Shown one piece after another: positions 26,199 to 35,521 of a stretch of DNA of 64,000 nt; the stretch's first letter is position 1; every line of letters begins with the position of its first letter. The notes below the pieces were generated by a model. That model saw only the letters and a program-made list of their open reading frames with translations. It ran no database searches and was not told where the DNA came from. Source of the DNA: Gaetbulibacter sp. 4G1 (GTDB lineage: Bacteria > Bacteroidota > Bacteroidia > Flavobacteriales > Flavobacteriaceae); the NCBI RefSeq assembly GCF_002741945.1, contig NZ_MDVN01000020.1:248001-312000 (forward strand). The letters run 5' to 3'. A program made the position numbers and the translations under genes.

Positions 26199-27935
26199 AT
26201 GAGAATTCTTATAGTGCTTTTAATTTTAGTTGTGTCTTGCAAAAATTCAAATGAAAAACCGTATTATGATTTTGAAACTCATTTTGAAAAATCTGAAGGC
26301 ATTGAAACTGTAACTTACGAACAAGCCATTAAGTTTTATAGAGATTTATCTAATGCTTATCCAGAAATTTCAATTCAAGAGATTGGAGAAACAGATTCGG
26401 GTAAACCATTACATATTGTTACTTTAAATAATGAATTTCAATTTGATTTTTCTGAAATACATAAAAACAAGCGCATTATTTTAATTAATAACGGGATTCA
26501 TCCAGGTGAATCTGACGGTATTGATGCTACAATGATGCTTTTTAGAGATTTAGTAAACGGTAAAATAAAAGCTCCTAAAAATACTGTAATAGTTACAATT
26601 CCTATTTATAATGTTGGTGGAAGTTTAAACAGAAACTCAACAACACGCACCAATCAAAATGGTCCTAAAAATTATGGTTTTAGAGGCAATGCCAGAAATT
26701 ATGATTTAAACCGCGACTTTATAAAATGTGATACCAAAAATGCTGAGACCTTTGCTAAAATTTTTCATTTAGTAAAACCCGATGTTTTTATAGATAATCA
26801 TGTTAGTAATGGTGCCGACTATCAATATACTTTAACCCATTTATTCACTCAACACAATAAACTTAATGGAGATTTGGGTAATTATGTACATAATGAAATG
26901 ATGCCCAAATTAGAAGAAAAGCTAACTACAAAAGATTGGGATATTACACCCTATGTAAATGTTTTTAATCAAGTTCCGGAAAAAGGGTTTTCTCAATTTA
27001 TGGATTATCCACGTTACTCAACTGGTTACACAACTTTGTTTAATACCCTAGGCATGATGGTAGAAACCCATATGCTTAAACCTTACAAACAACGTGTTGA
27101 AGGGACTTATGAATTGATGAGAACAATGATTGAAATTACAGAAGAGCATGGTGATAAAATTACTGCACTACGTAAAAAAGCAAACAGTAATATTCTATCT
27201 AAAAAAAAATACACGCTAAACTGGGAAATTGATACCACTAAAACCTCTACTTTAAGTTTTAAAGGTTTTGAAGGTGAAAGCATAAAAAGTGATGTAACAG
27301 GTTTTAACCGCTTAAAATATGACAGAAATAAGCCGTTTACTAAAAATATTAAATATCAAAACTATTTTAAACCCGCTTTAGAAATTGAAATTCCAACAGC
27401 TTATATTATTCCACAAGGTTGGCATCGAATATTAGATTTATTAAAATTGAATCAAGTAGAAATACACCAGTTAAAAAGTGATTCTATCTTTGCAGTAGAG
27501 AGCTATAAAATTGAAGATTATAAAACAAGACAGCAAGCTTATGAAGGGCATTATCCGCACTATAATGTTTCGGTATCTTTAAAAACAGAGAAATTGACGT
27601 TCAAAAAAGGGGATTATGTTATAAAAACAAATCAACCTTCGCTTAGATACATTATTGAAACTTTAGAACCACAAGCGCCTGATTCATTTTTTAATTGGAA
27701 TTTTTTTGATGCTATTTTGCAACAAAAAGAAGGGTTTTCACCTTACATATGGGAAGACAAAGCGCTTGAATTATTAAATAATAATGAAAAACTAAGAATA
27801 GCTTTCAATGCAAAAAAACAATCTAATAAAGCCTTTACAAATAATTGGTATGCCCAGTTAGATTGGATACATAAACAAAGTGAATATTATGAGAAAGCAC
27901 ATTTACAGTATCCTGTTTATAGGGTTACTAATTAA
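26199..27935 (+). CDS. M14 family zinc carboxypeptidase-like lipoprotein
   Basis: 578-residue exported lipoprotein (signal ends VVSC, lipid Cys14). The M14 metal motif is HPGE (His101, Glu104), the third ligand is probably His201 in FIDNHVSNG, and the general base is Glu289 in MMVETHMLKPY. YDLNRDF supplies the substrate-binding Asn-Arg. A long C-terminal extension (about 340-578) goes beyond the catalytic domain. It likely trims peptides outside the inner membrane. The 208 bases upstream are very AT-rich; only a small inverted repeat (26098-26115) is visible there. Confidence 0.85.
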   Translation: MRILIVLLILVVSCKNSNEKPYYDFETHFEKSEGIETVTYEQAIKFYRDLSNAYPEISIQEIGETDSGKPLHIVTLNNEFQFDFSEIHKNKRIILINNGIHPGESDGIDATMMLFRDLVNGKIKAPKNTVIVTIPIYNVGGSLNRNSTTRTNQNGPKNYGFRGNARNYDLNRDFIKCDTKNAETFAKIFHLVKPDVFIDNHVSNGADYQYTLTHLFTQHNKLNGDLGNYVHNEMMPKLEEKLTTKDWDITPYVNVFNQVPEKGFSQFMDYPRYSTGYTTLFNTLGMMVETHMLKPYKQRVEGTYELMRTMIEITEEHGDKITALRKKANSNILSKKKYTLNWEIDTTKTSTLSFKGFEGESIKSDVTGFNRLKYDRNKPFTKNIKYQNYFKPALEIEIPTAYIIPQGWHRILDLLKLNQVEIHQLKSDSIFAVESYKIEDYKTRQQAYEGHYPHYNVSVSLKTEKLTFKKGDYVIKTNQPSLRYIIETLEPQAPDSFFNWNFFDAILQQKEGFSPYIWEDKALELLNNNEKLRIAFNAKKQSNKAFTNNWYAQLDWIHKQSEYYEKAHLQYPVYRVTN

Positions 27936-27985
27936 AAAAACGTAACAACTTTGTATCAATTGAGTAATAAACAAGCTTAAAAACC

Positions 27986-28567
27986 CTAAACCAAAGCTTT
28001 AATATTGGCATAACTATTCTTTAGTGCTTTTTTTGTTTGTTCTTTATTAAGCCATTCAACTTTACTAATGCCTTCATTTTCTTGTGGATAAAGCTTTCCT
28101 TTAAAACTTGTTTTCATTTCAAACCAATAAGTTATCTTTATTTTATATCTCCCATTGCGCTTAAAAATATGGTACGTAGTTTCTAAAGGCTTTGTAATTT
28201 TTAATCCACCAACACCTGTTTCTTCAGTAACTTCTCTAATAGCCGTTCTTTCTATAGTTTCGTTACCTTCGGTTTTTCCTTTAGGCAAGTCCCATTTATC
28301 ATTTCTATAAATAAATAAAATATCTCCATCGTCATTATATACTTTTCCTCCACCTGCAACTACATTTGGTAGCTTTTTAAGAAATTTTTTAAGTAACTTT
28401 TTTTCCTTTTTCCCTATAAGTCTAGCCTCTTTTAGCTTTGTTCTGTTTAGAGTTCTAATAACTTTAGCTAAATCTACAGTTTTAAGCAAATAATTTTTAA
28501 AGCCTTCTTCTTTTTCAACTTTAGTCGTTAAAATAATAGGTTTATCATTAACAAAAATTTTTTGCAT
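27986..28567 (-). CDS. NUDIX hydrolase
   Basis: 193-residue protein with a perfect NUDIX box: Gly, five residues, Glu, seven residues, then REVTEETGV, starting from the lysine-glycine in LPKGKTEGNE. About 65 residues precede the fold and include a basic stretch (RLIGKKEKKLLKKFLKK). It hydrolyses a nucleoside diphosphate linked to another moiety; substrate unknown. It is divergent from pyrE over a 130-base region. Confidence 0.88.
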   Translation of the reverse strand: MQKIFVNDKPIILTTKVEKEEGFKNYLLKTVDLAKVIRTLNRTKLKEARLIGKKEKKLLKKFLKKLPNVVAGGGKVYNDDGDILFIYRNDKWDLPKGKTEGNETIERTAIREVTEETGVGGLKITKPLETTYHIFKRNGRYKIKITYWFEMKTSFKGKLYPQENEGISKVEWLNKEQTKKALKNSYANIKALV

Positions 28568-28686
28568 ATAAGTTTGCTTAACAATTTCGTTTTGGTAAAA
28601 ATATCATTTTTAAACACATTTTAACTATTGTTAAAAAAAATAATTTTATTCATCAATCTTCAGCTAAATAGAAATAAATTTATGTG

Positions 28687-28694
28687 TAATTTTG
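28687..28694 (+). promoter_or_regulatory. -7 box of pyrE, implying a near-leaderless start
   Basis: TAATTTTG fits TAnnTTTG and ends five bases before ATG 28700. This excludes an upstream in-frame start at 28628 and suggests transcription begins at or next to the start codon. Confidence 0.55.
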
Positions 28695-28699
28695 CTTCT

Positions 28700-29344
28700 A
28701 TGATTTTTAACAAAAATACCGCTAGAAAAACCGCTGAAGTTTTATTACAAGTTAACGCTATAAAATTAAGCCCTAAAGAGCCTTTCACATGGGCTTCTGG
28801 ATGGAAATCACCTATTTATTGTGATAACAGAATAATATTATCTTTCCCACCTATTCGAAACTATATACGAGAGGTAATGGGCAAACAAATTGAAAAACAA
28901 TATGGCAAACCCGATGTAATTGCCGGCGTAGCAACTGGTGCTATAGGTATAGGTATGTTAGTTGCAGAATACATGGGTTTACCTTTTATATATGTTAGAC
29001 CAGATGCCAAGGGGCATGGACGCAAAAACCAAATAGAAGGCTTCATTGAAAGCGGGCAAAATGTTGTAGTTGTAGAAGATTTAATTAGTACGGGTAAAAG
29101 TAGTTTAAATGCTGTAAGAGCTTTAAAAGAAGCCAATATTAACGTAAAAGGTATGGTAGCCATTTTTACTTATGGTTTTGATATTGCAACAGAAAATTTT
29201 AAAAAAGAAAATGTAAATCTACATACTTTAAGTAATTACGAAAGTTTACTTGAACAGGCTTTAGAAACAAATTATATATCGCAAAAAGAACTGGAAACTT
29301 TGTCTGAATGGAATTCCAACCCGAGTGAATGGAACGCTAATTGA
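28700..29344 (+). CDS. pyrE: Orotate phosphoribosyltransferase
   Basis: Converts orotate and PRPP to orotidine 5'-phosphate in pyrimidine synthesis. The start is set at ATG 28700 (214 residues), because the -7 box lies just before it and homologues begin near this point. Motifs are FTWASGWKSPIYCDNR (orotate site), GVATGAIGIGMLVAEY, RPDAKGHGRKNQIEG (catalytic loop) and VVVVEDLISTGKSS (PRPP-binding). It is followed by the SRPBCC gene after 25 bases. Confidence 0.93.
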   Translation: MIFNKNTARKTAEVLLQVNAIKLSPKEPFTWASGWKSPIYCDNRIILSFPPIRNYIREVMGKQIEKQYGKPDVIAGVATGAIGIGMLVAEYMGLPFIYVRPDAKGHGRKNQIEGFIESGQNVVVVEDLISTGKSSLNAVRALKEANINVKGMVAIFTYGFDIATENFKKENVNLHTLSNYESLLEQALETNYISQKELETLSEWNSNPSEWNAN

Positions 29345-29369
29345 TATATCTCATTAAAAATAATTAATT

Positions 29370-29765
29370 ATGAATTTAGAATCACCTAAAATTAGCGTTA
29401 GTAAATCACCTCAAGAAGTATTTGATTTTTTATCTGATGTTAAAAATTTTGAAGCATTAATGCCCGAAAACATAAGTAAATTTGAAGTTTTAGAGAATGA
29501 TAAGTTTCTTTTTGCTTTAAAAGGTATGCCAGAAATAATACTTAAAAAGAAAGAAGCCGTGGCACCTAATAAAATTACACTTGGAGCTGCTGGTGGTAAA
29601 TTAGATTTTTCTCTAATTGGAAATATTACTGAAACCGAAAATGGCTCTAGCGAAGTACAATTAGAATTTACTGGCGACTTTAACCCTATGATGGCTATGA
29701 TGATTAAAGGGCCTATTAGTAAGTTTATTGAAACTCTTGCTACAAGTATTCCAAATGCTATTTAG
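29370..29765 (+). CDS. SRPBCC family (CoxG/START-like) protein
   Basis: 131-residue soluble protein of the START/Bet v1-like superfamily. The pattern is strand (SPKISVSKSPQEVFDFLSDVKNFEALMPENI), curved sheet (KFLFALKGMPEI, GKLDFSLIGNITETENGSSEVQLEF) and a long C-terminal helix (PMMAMMIKGPISKFIETLATSIP). It is expected to bind a hydrophobic ligand; identity unknown. It follows pyrE and its stop overlaps that of convergent birA by two bases. Confidence 0.8.
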   Translation: MNLESPKISVSKSPQEVFDFLSDVKNFEALMPENISKFEVLENDKFLFALKGMPEIILKKKEAVAPNKITLGAAGGKLDFSLIGNITETENGSSEVQLEFTGDFNPMMAMMIKGPISKFIETLATSIPNAI

Positions 29766-30490
29766 TACATTAAAGTAATTTCTTTTAGGTCAAATTTTTT
29801 AACAACTTCATCTTCTAAAAGCACTTGCAGCTTACCATATTTGGTAACACCTATTATAAAACCAGAAAATAAATCTCCTTCAACATTCTTAAAAGTTGAA
29901 GGTTTATTTTTTCTAAATAAATTGGCTTCATATTCATTTTTAACAGCATCATATTTGCCTTGTTGTAAAAGATTAGAATATGATTTAGTATGTTTTATAA
30001 TGCTTCGCAAAATCTCATCTAAATTATAATGAACCCCAGTTATGTTTTTTAAAGACGATGCTCTAGGGAGGTTAATAAATTCTGTTTGGTTAACATTAAT
30101 ACCAATTCCAATTATTGTAGAGTTAAGCTTGTTTTTTATGACATTTTCAATCAAAATTCCACAAATCTTCTTGTCTGCTGACAAAATGTCGTTAGGCCAT
30201 TTAATATGCAAATCAGGAATATTTAATGTTTTTAAAGCCTTTAAAATAGCCAAAGAAATAGCCATGCTAATGTAAAAAGGAAATTCAACAACATGTATAC
30301 TCAAATCTTTAAATAAGCTAAACATAAGGTTTTTACCCTTGTCCGAGTCCCAATTAGTCCCCATTTGGCCACGGCCATTAGTTTGATGTTCTGCAACAAC
30401 AATGGTATAATCGGCCACAGTTTCATTACAAATCATCTCTTTTAAAAAAGAATTTGTAGAATCGATGGCATTAAGTTTGATTATACGCAT
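29762..30490 (-). CDS. birA: Biotin--[acetyl-CoA-carboxylase] ligase
   Basis: 242-residue biotin protein ligase that activates biotin with ATP and attaches it to the carboxyl carrier protein. The biotinyl-AMP loop is GRGQMGTNW, and the second motif is KWPNDILSADKKICGIL, followed by GIGINVNQ. It has no N-terminal helix-turn-helix, so unlike E. coli BirA it should not act as a repressor. It is divergent from rsfS. Confidence 0.92.
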   Translation of the reverse strand: MRIIKLNAIDSTNSFLKEMICNETVADYTIVVAEHQTNGRGQMGTNWDSDKGKNLMFSLFKDLSIHVVEFPFYISMAISLAILKALKTLNIPDLHIKWPNDILSADKKICGILIENVIKNKLNSTIIGIGINVNQTEFINLPRASSLKNITGVHYNLDEILRSIIKHTKSYSNLLQQGKYDAVKNEYEANLFRKNKPSTFKNVEGDLFSGFIIGVTKYGKLQVLLEDEVVKKFDLKEITLMY

Positions 30491-30556
30491 TTACAAGTTA
30501 TTTTAAACCTTTAAAATCTTATGATTATTTTAAAGTATAAAGAACTAAAAAAATAA

Positions 30557-30564
30557 TAACTTTG
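30557..30564 (+). promoter_or_regulatory. -7 box of the rsfS-ftsH unit
   Basis: TAACTTTG matches TAnnTTTG and lies 19 bases before the rsfS ATG. Confidence 0.55.
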
Positions 30565-30583
30565 CACAAATTAAATAAAATTA

Positions 30584-30955
30584 ATGGCGAAAGAAAAAAT
30601 AAGCCCAGACCAATTAATATCTGTAATAATAAATGGCATTGAAGATGTTAAAGGTAAAGAGATTAGTATTCTAGATTTAAGAGATATTGAAAATACGGTT
30701 TGTGATTACTTTATAATTTGTGAAGGAACTTCAAACACTCAAGTAAACGCCATAGTCAATTCGATACAAAAAAAGGTAAGCAAAGAACTTAAAGATAATC
30801 CTTGGCATACCGAAGGTTTAGATAATGCCGAATGGGTATTAATAGACTATGTTAATGTTGTTGTACATGTGTTTCAAAAGCATATTCGAGAATATTATGA
30901 TATTGAAAGTCTTTGGGGTGATGCAAAAACAACAGTAATAGAAACTAGTTACTAA
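30584..30955 (+). CDS. rsfS: Ribosomal silencing factor RsfS
   Basis: 123-residue protein that binds L14 on the large ribosomal subunit and blocks subunit joining when nutrients are scarce. The RsfS/Iojap core is visible: DIENTVCDYFIICEGTSNTQVNAI, then WHTEGLDNAEWVLIDYVNVVVHVF and REYYDIESLWGDA at the end. It is nine bases from ftsH and is the first gene of a long flavobacterial operon (rsfS-ftsH-LUD-cdsA-psd-ACBP). Confidence 0.92.
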   Translation: MAKEKISPDQLISVIINGIEDVKGKEISILDLRDIENTVCDYFIICEGTSNTQVNAIVNSIQKKVSKELKDNPWHTEGLDNAEWVLIDYVNVVVHVFQKHIREYYDIESLWGDAKTTVIETSY

Positions 30956-30964
30956 AAGAAACAA

Positions 30965-32917
30965 ATGGCAAACGACAAAAAAAATATAAAAGAAAAAAAA
31001 CCTAAGTTTAGCCCGTATTGGATTTACGGTATTGTATTAGCAATATTTTTAGGGTTTCAATTATTTAGCAGTGGTAGTTATCAAGATGGTGGAACTATAA
31101 CACCTTCTGAATTTTTTAAATATGCTGAAGATAATGATGTTGAAAAAGTAGAAATTATAAATAGGCGTATTGCTCAAGTATACTTAACAAAAGAAGCCCA
31201 AGAAAAAGAGGTTCATAAAAGCTCTAAGCCAAAAACTTTTATTCCTTCGGCAACTAAGCTACCTAATTACAAATTTGAAATTGGTGATCTTCAAAATTTT
31301 GAAAATGATTTAAAAGCCATTAACAAATATGATATTCTTAGTTGGGATACTAAAGAAAACGTTTGGGGAGATTTTCTATTAGGTATTTTACCTTTTATTC
31401 TATTAATTGGTGTTTGGATATTTATTATGCGTCGTATGTCTGGAGGCGCAGGTGGAGGTGCAGGTGGCCAAATCTTTAACATAGGAAAATCTAAAGCAAA
31501 ATTATTCGATCAAAACACTGAAGTTAAAACGAGCTTTAAAGATGTTGCAGGTTTAGAAGGGGCTAAAGAGGAAGTTCAAGAAATTGTAGACTTTCTTAAA
31601 TTCCCAGAAAAATACACAACACTAGGTGGAAAAATACCAAAAGGGGCTCTACTTGTAGGCCCTCCAGGAACAGGTAAAACCTTACTAGCAAAAGCTGTTG
31701 CCGGTGAGGCTAAAGTACCTTTCTTTTCTTTATCAGGTTCAGATTTTGTTGAGATGTTTGTAGGTGTTGGTGCATCACGTGTACGTGATTTATTCAAACA
31801 AGCCAAAGAAAAATCACCTTCAATTATATTTATTGATGAGATTGATGCCATTGGTCGTGCTAGAGGTAAAAACGCAATGTCTGGTAGTAATGATGAACGT
31901 GAAAACACACTAAATCAACTTCTAACAGAAATGGATGGTTTTGGAACTAATACTAATGTAATAGTTATTGCTGCAACCAATAGAGCAGATATTTTAGATA
32001 AAGCACTTATGCGTGCAGGTCGTTTTGATAGACAAATTTTTGTTGATCTTCCTGATGTCAGAGAGCGTAAAGAAATTTTTGAAGTTCACTTAAGGCCTCT
32101 TAAAAAAGCTAAGAATTTAGATTTAGATTTTTTATCAAAACAAACACCAGGATTTTCTGGTGCTGATATTGCAAACGTTTGTAACGAAGCTGCTTTAATT
32201 GCTGCCAGAAATGGAAAAAAAGCAGTAGATAAACAAGACTTTTTAGATGCTGTTGATAGAATTATTGGTGGCTTAGAAAAGAAAAATAAAATCATAACAC
32301 CTAGCGAAAAGCGAGCAGTTGCTTTTCATGAAGCTGGTCATGCAGTTACAAGTTGGATGTTAGAACATGCCGCTCCTCTAGTTAAAGTCACAATTGTTCC
32401 TCGTGGAAGATCTCTAGGTGCTGCTTGGTATTTACCCGAAGAGCGTTTAATTGTTCGTCCTGAACAAATGCTAGACGAGATGTGTGCAGCTCTTGGTGGT
32501 CGTGCAGCAGAAAAAGTAATTTTTAACAAAATTTCTACTGGTGCTTTAAGTGATTTAGAAAAGGTAACCAAACAAGCTAGAGCTATGGTTACAGTTTATG
32601 GGCTTAGTGATAAAATTGGTAATTTAACGTATTACGATTCTTCAGGTCAAAGTGAGTACGGTTTTTCAAAACCTTATAGTGAACAAACTGCAGAATTAAT
32701 TGATAAAGAAATTTCTGCAATTATTGAAGAGCAATACCAACGTGCTTTAAAATTACTTGAAGAAAATAAAGACAAATTAACAGAGCTTGCTGAAGTTCTT
32801 CTTGAGAAAGAAGTTATTTTTAAAGATAATCTTGAAAAGATATTTGGTAAACGTCCTTTTGAAAAAAGTAACTCTGAAGAAGCAGAAAAAGGAAAGATTA
32901 CCGAAGAAGAAGAATAA
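30965..32917 (+). CDS. ftsH: ATP-dependent zinc metalloprotease FtsH
   Basis: 650-residue membrane protease that degrades misfolded membrane proteins and short-lived regulators. Two transmembrane helices (about 18-36 and 137-156) flank a periplasmic region. The AAA domain has Walker A GPPGTGKT (232-239), Walker [12 protein letters not shown] and the second-region-of-homology arginines (RAGRFDRQ). The peptidase domain has HEAGH (455-459). The C-terminus is acidic (EEEE). All catalytic residues are present. Confidence 0.96.
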   Translation: MANDKKNIKEKKPKFSPYWIYGIVLAIFLGFQLFSSGSYQDGGTITPSEFFKYAEDNDVEKVEIINRRIAQVYLTKEAQEKEVHKSSKPKTFIPSATKLPNYKFEIGDLQNFENDLKAINKYDILSWDTKENVWGDFLLGILPFILLIGVWIFIMRRMSGGAGGGAGGQIFNIGKSKAKLFDQNTEVKTSFKDVAGLEGAKEEVQEIVDFLKFPEKYTTLGGKIPKGALLVGPPGTGKTLLAKAVAGEAKVPFFSLSGSDFVEMFVGVGASRVRDLFKQAKEKSPSIIFIDEIDAIGRARGKNAMSGSNDERENTLNQLLTEMDGFGTNTNVIVIAATNRADILDKALMRAGRFDRQIFVDLPDVRERKEIFEVHLRPLKKAKNLDLDFLSKQTPGFSGADIANVCNEAALIAARNGKKAVDKQDFLDAVDRIIGGLEKKNKIITPSEKRAVAFHEAGHAVTSWMLEHAAPLVKVTIVPRGRSLGAAWYLPEERLIVRPEQMLDEMCAALGGRAAEKVIFNKISTGALSDLEKVTKQARAMVTVYGLSDKIGNLTYYDSSGQSEYGFSKPYSEQTAELIDKEISAIIEEQYQRALKLLEENKDKLTELAEVLLEKEVIFKDNLEKIFGKRPFEKSNSEEAEKGKITEEEE

Positions 32918-32950
32918 ATTCATAACAAATTTTGTTAAGCTTTTAGTAAA

Positions 32951-32990
32951 AATCTTAAATTAAGCCTATGGTTAATTTAAGATTTTTTAT
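32951..32990 (+). terminator. Intrinsic terminator after ftsH
   Basis: A 13-base stem, AATCTTAAATTAA and its perfect complement (32951-32963 and 32972-32984), with loop GCCTATGG and a following T-rich run. It may attenuate rather than stop reading into the LUD gene, which starts at 33035. Confidence 0.75.
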
Positions 32991-33034
32991 ATTTGATAAA
33001 ACCCATGAAAATTGAGTTAATAGCAACAATCTAA

Positions 33035-33643
33035 ATGAGTCTTTTTAGAAAAATTTTTGGTTCAAAGTCTGACAGTTCGCAGCAAGAGCTAAAATCCAAT
33101 GATAGAGGCAAATATATGCCCGAAATAAAACTACCAATAGACGAAAGGTTTACCATAAACTTTAAAGCTAATGGAGGTAAGTTTTTGTATTGCGAAGATT
33201 TGAATGAAATCTTCCAAAACTTAGGTAATATCATTGATGAAAACAAGTGGAATGATAAAAAAACTCTTCTCCTAGATGAGAATTTAAAAGAAAAATTTAA
33301 AAACTCTAATTTACAAACCACCACAAAAATTAGTGACTCTACCTTTTTCTTAACCACCTGCGAAAACTTAATTGCTAACGACGGTTCTTTACTTATTTCA
33401 TCAAAACAAATATACGAGAAGAAACTTCCAGAACTGCCAATAAACTTTATTGTTTTTGCTACTACAAGTCAAATTGTTGAAAATATTGGAGAAGGTTTAC
33501 GTGGTATTAAATCTAAAAACAGACAAAAAATTCCAACAAATATTACCGCTATAAAACATTTTAAATCTGATGATGACAAAGATTTTTTAAGTTATGGCAG
33601 TAGTGCAAAAAACCTATACCTACTCCTTTTAGAAGATTTATAG
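33035..33643 (+). CDS. LUD domain protein (LutC/YkgG-like)
   Basis: 202-residue cytosolic protein with the LUD (DUF162) fold seen in lactate utilisation proteins. Visible elements are KANGGKFLYCEDLNEI, the strand TFFLTTCENLIANDGSLLISS, FIVFATTSQIVENIGEGLRGIKS and the C-terminal end with SAKNLYLLLLED. In flavobacteria this gene sits between ftsH and cdsA, far from lactate genes, so lactate use should not be assumed. Its stop abuts the cdsA start. Confidence 0.75.
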   Translation: MSLFRKIFGSKSDSSQQELKSNDRGKYMPEIKLPIDERFTINFKANGGKFLYCEDLNEIFQNLGNIIDENKWNDKKTLLLDENLKEKFKNSNLQTTTKISDSTFFLTTCENLIANDGSLLISSKQIYEKKLPELPINFIVFATTSQIVENIGEGLRGIKSKNRQKIPTNITAIKHFKSDDDKDFLSYGSSAKNLYLLLLEDL

Positions 33644-34465
33644 ATGAAGGAAACTTTAATACGAGCCTTATCTGGTTTGATTTACGTTTTACTATTAATC
33701 GGCTGCTTATTTAACGAGCATGCCTTAATTATTCTATTTTTTGTTTTTGGACTAATCTCTATTGGCGAATTTCAAAAACTTATTCAGTTAAAAAGTATTG
33801 TTCCCTACTTTATATTTATTGTACTCTATATGGTTTTTGGCTATTGGCAATTAGTTTTAAACACCAATAAAGGTTTGGATGAAGCCACACAAATTTTAAT
33901 GGTAATCACCATTTTTGTAGAACTGTTTTTAATAAAAGATTTGTTTTCAGAAAAAACCATTCCTTTGTTTAGTTCTAAGCGATTTATTCTTACAACCTTT
34001 TATATTTCTAGTGCTTTTGTATTTTTAATATTAATAGCAAACTACCATCACACTTATAATCCAAATATATTACTAGGCTCTTTTATTTTAGTTTGGGTAA
34101 ACGATTCGTTTGCTTATTTAGTTGGTAAAAACTTTGGAAAGCAAAAGCTATTCGAAAAAATTTCTCCAAAAAAAACTGTTGAAGGTTTCTTAGGTGGCTT
34201 ATTCTTTTCCTGTATTGCAAGCTATTTTATTGCTACCTTTACAGAAACATTAAACTTTACTAATTGGTTGATTTTAAGCATTATTATTAGTGTTTTTGGA
34301 ACGATAGGCGATTTAATTGAGTCGAAATTTAAAAGGCAAGCTCAAGTAAAGGACAGTGGCATTATTATGCCAGGGCATGGCGGATTACTAGATAGATTAG
34401 ATAGTATTATTTTTGCAGCACCATTTATATATTTATTTTTAAGAATTTTACAATATGTTTCATAA
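33644..34465 (+). CDS. cdsA: Phosphatidate cytidylyltransferase
   Basis: 273-residue polytopic inner-membrane enzyme that makes CDP-diacylglycerol from phosphatidate and CTP. Eight or so hydrophobic segments are present. The CDS signature is intact near the end: a segment KFKRQAQVKDSG followed by MPGHGGLLDRLDS. Overlaps psd by 11 bases and directly follows the LUD gene, so phospholipid genes are coupled here. Confidence 0.94.
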   Translation: MKETLIRALSGLIYVLLLIGCLFNEHALIILFFVFGLISIGEFQKLIQLKSIVPYFIFIVLYMVFGYWQLVLNTNKGLDEATQILMVITIFVELFLIKDLFSEKTIPLFSSKRFILTTFYISSAFVFLILIANYHHTYNPNILLGSFILVWVNDSFAYLVGKNFGKQKLFEKISPKKTVEGFLGGLFFSCIASYFIATFTETLNFTNWLILSIIISVFGTIGDLIESKFKRQAQVKDSGIIMPGHGGLLDRLDSIIFAAPFIYLFLRILQYVS

Positions 34466-35111
34466 AGAAGGTTATAAAATTATATTCGTAACACTTGTTA
34501 TAATTGTTGCATCATTTTTACTAGTAGACAGCTTTATAAGTATTCAATGGCTACGAACACTTATTTTGATTGCATTACTGGCTTTCTTAATATTAATTCT
34601 TCAGTTTTTTAGAAACCCTAAACGTCATACCGTTTTAAATAATAAACAAGTACTTTCTCCTGTTGATGGCAAAGTTGTTGTTATTGAGGAAGTTTTTGAA
34701 AAAGAATACTTTAAAGAAAAACGCCTACAAGTAAGTGTGTTTATGTCTCCAATAAATGTTCATGTAACACGTTACCCAATTAGCGGTAATGTTATTTTTA
34801 GTAAATACCACTCAGGTAAATATTTAGTGGCATGGCACCCTAAAGCAAGCGAAGAAAACGAACGTACAACAGTAGTTGTAGAAAACGAAACGTACGGAAA
34901 AGTGTTATACAGGCAAATTGCTGGAGCCTTAGCGAAACGTATTGTTAACTATGCAAAACAAAACGATAAAGCTACGCAAGGTGGAGATTCAGGGTTTATA
35001 AAGTTTGGGTCGAGGGTAGATTTATTTTTACCATTAAATACCAAAATAAAAGTAGAGCTAAACCAAAAAGTACGTGGTGGCGAAAGTATTATTGCAGAAG
35101 TTAATGAGTAA
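34455..35111 (+). CDS. psd: Phosphatidylserine decarboxylase (archaetidylserine-type short form)
   Basis: 218-residue membrane-associated enzyme converting phosphatidylserine to phosphatidylethanolamine. Two N-terminal hydrophobic helices (about 8-25 and 30-48) precede the catalytic fold. LSPVDGKVVVIEEV, VFMSPINVHVTRYP and the self-cleavage site Gly185-Ser186 in IKFGSRVDLFLP (which produces the pyruvoyl group) are visible. The short length matches the PSD-B-like type common in Bacteroidota. It overlaps cdsA and the ACBP gene. Confidence 0.92.
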   Translation: MFHKEGYKIIFVTLVIIVASFLLVDSFISIQWLRTLILIALLAFLILILQFFRNPKRHTVLNNKQVLSPVDGKVVVIEEVFEKEYFKEKRLQVSVFMSPINVHVTRYPISGNVIFSKYHSGKYLVAWHPKASEENERTTVVVENETYGKVLYRQIAGALAKRIVNYAKQNDKATQGGDSGFIKFGSRVDLFLPLNTKIKVELNQKVRGGESIIAEVNE

Positions 35112-35370
35112 TGATGAATTAGACATAGAGTTTCAAGATGCGGTAAATCGAGTTAACGCACATACAGAGCCTTTTCCTGCTGATGTATTATTAAAACTTT
35201 ATGCCTATTACAAAAGAGCAACTAACGATTATGGGAAACCACGAAGCAAAAAACCTATAATTAATGCATTCAAAACCAATGCTTTATTCCAAACAGAAAA
35301 CATTACCGAAGACGAAGCTAAGCAAGAGTATATAAACTTGGTAACTAATTACTTTTTATATCGGAAATAA
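35104..35370 (+). CDS. Acyl-CoA-binding protein
   Basis: 88-residue four-helix protein that binds long-chain acyl-CoA in the cytosol. The start is set at ATG 35104, overlapping psd by eight bases. Family positions are visible: FQDAVNRVNAHTEPFPADVLLKLYAYYKRAT (the LKLY-x-YYKQAT core) and DYGKP. ACBPs are uncommon in most bacteria but frequent in flavobacteria at the end of this phospholipid operon. Accessory unit D begins 19 bases behind its stop. Confidence 0.88.
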   Translation: MSNDELDIEFQDAVNRVNAHTEPFPADVLLKLYAYYKRATNDYGKPRSKKPIINAFKTNALFQTENITEDEAKQEYINLVTNYFLYRK

Positions 35371-35388
35371 TTTTTTGTTACTACTTAT

Positions 35389-35498
35389 TTGGCTTGGTAA
35401 AAAAACTATTAACTTCGTTTAATAGTATATATAGCTCATTCAGTGGGTCTTAAATTTTAAATTATGGCTCTTAAATACCATAACAAACGAAATTAGGC
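35389..35498 (+). promoter_or_regulatory. Left end of unit D: promoter and tag
   Basis: TTGGC (35389-35393) and TAACTTCG (35410-35417) with GTAAAAAAACTAT between them align with the other left ends. TTCGTTTAAT replaces TTCGTTTAACG and the hairpin has decayed. Tag TTAGGC lies at 35493-35498, 24 bases before the gene start. Confidence 0.5.
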
Positions 35499-35521
35499 TT
35501 TAAAATGACAGACAAATAATT

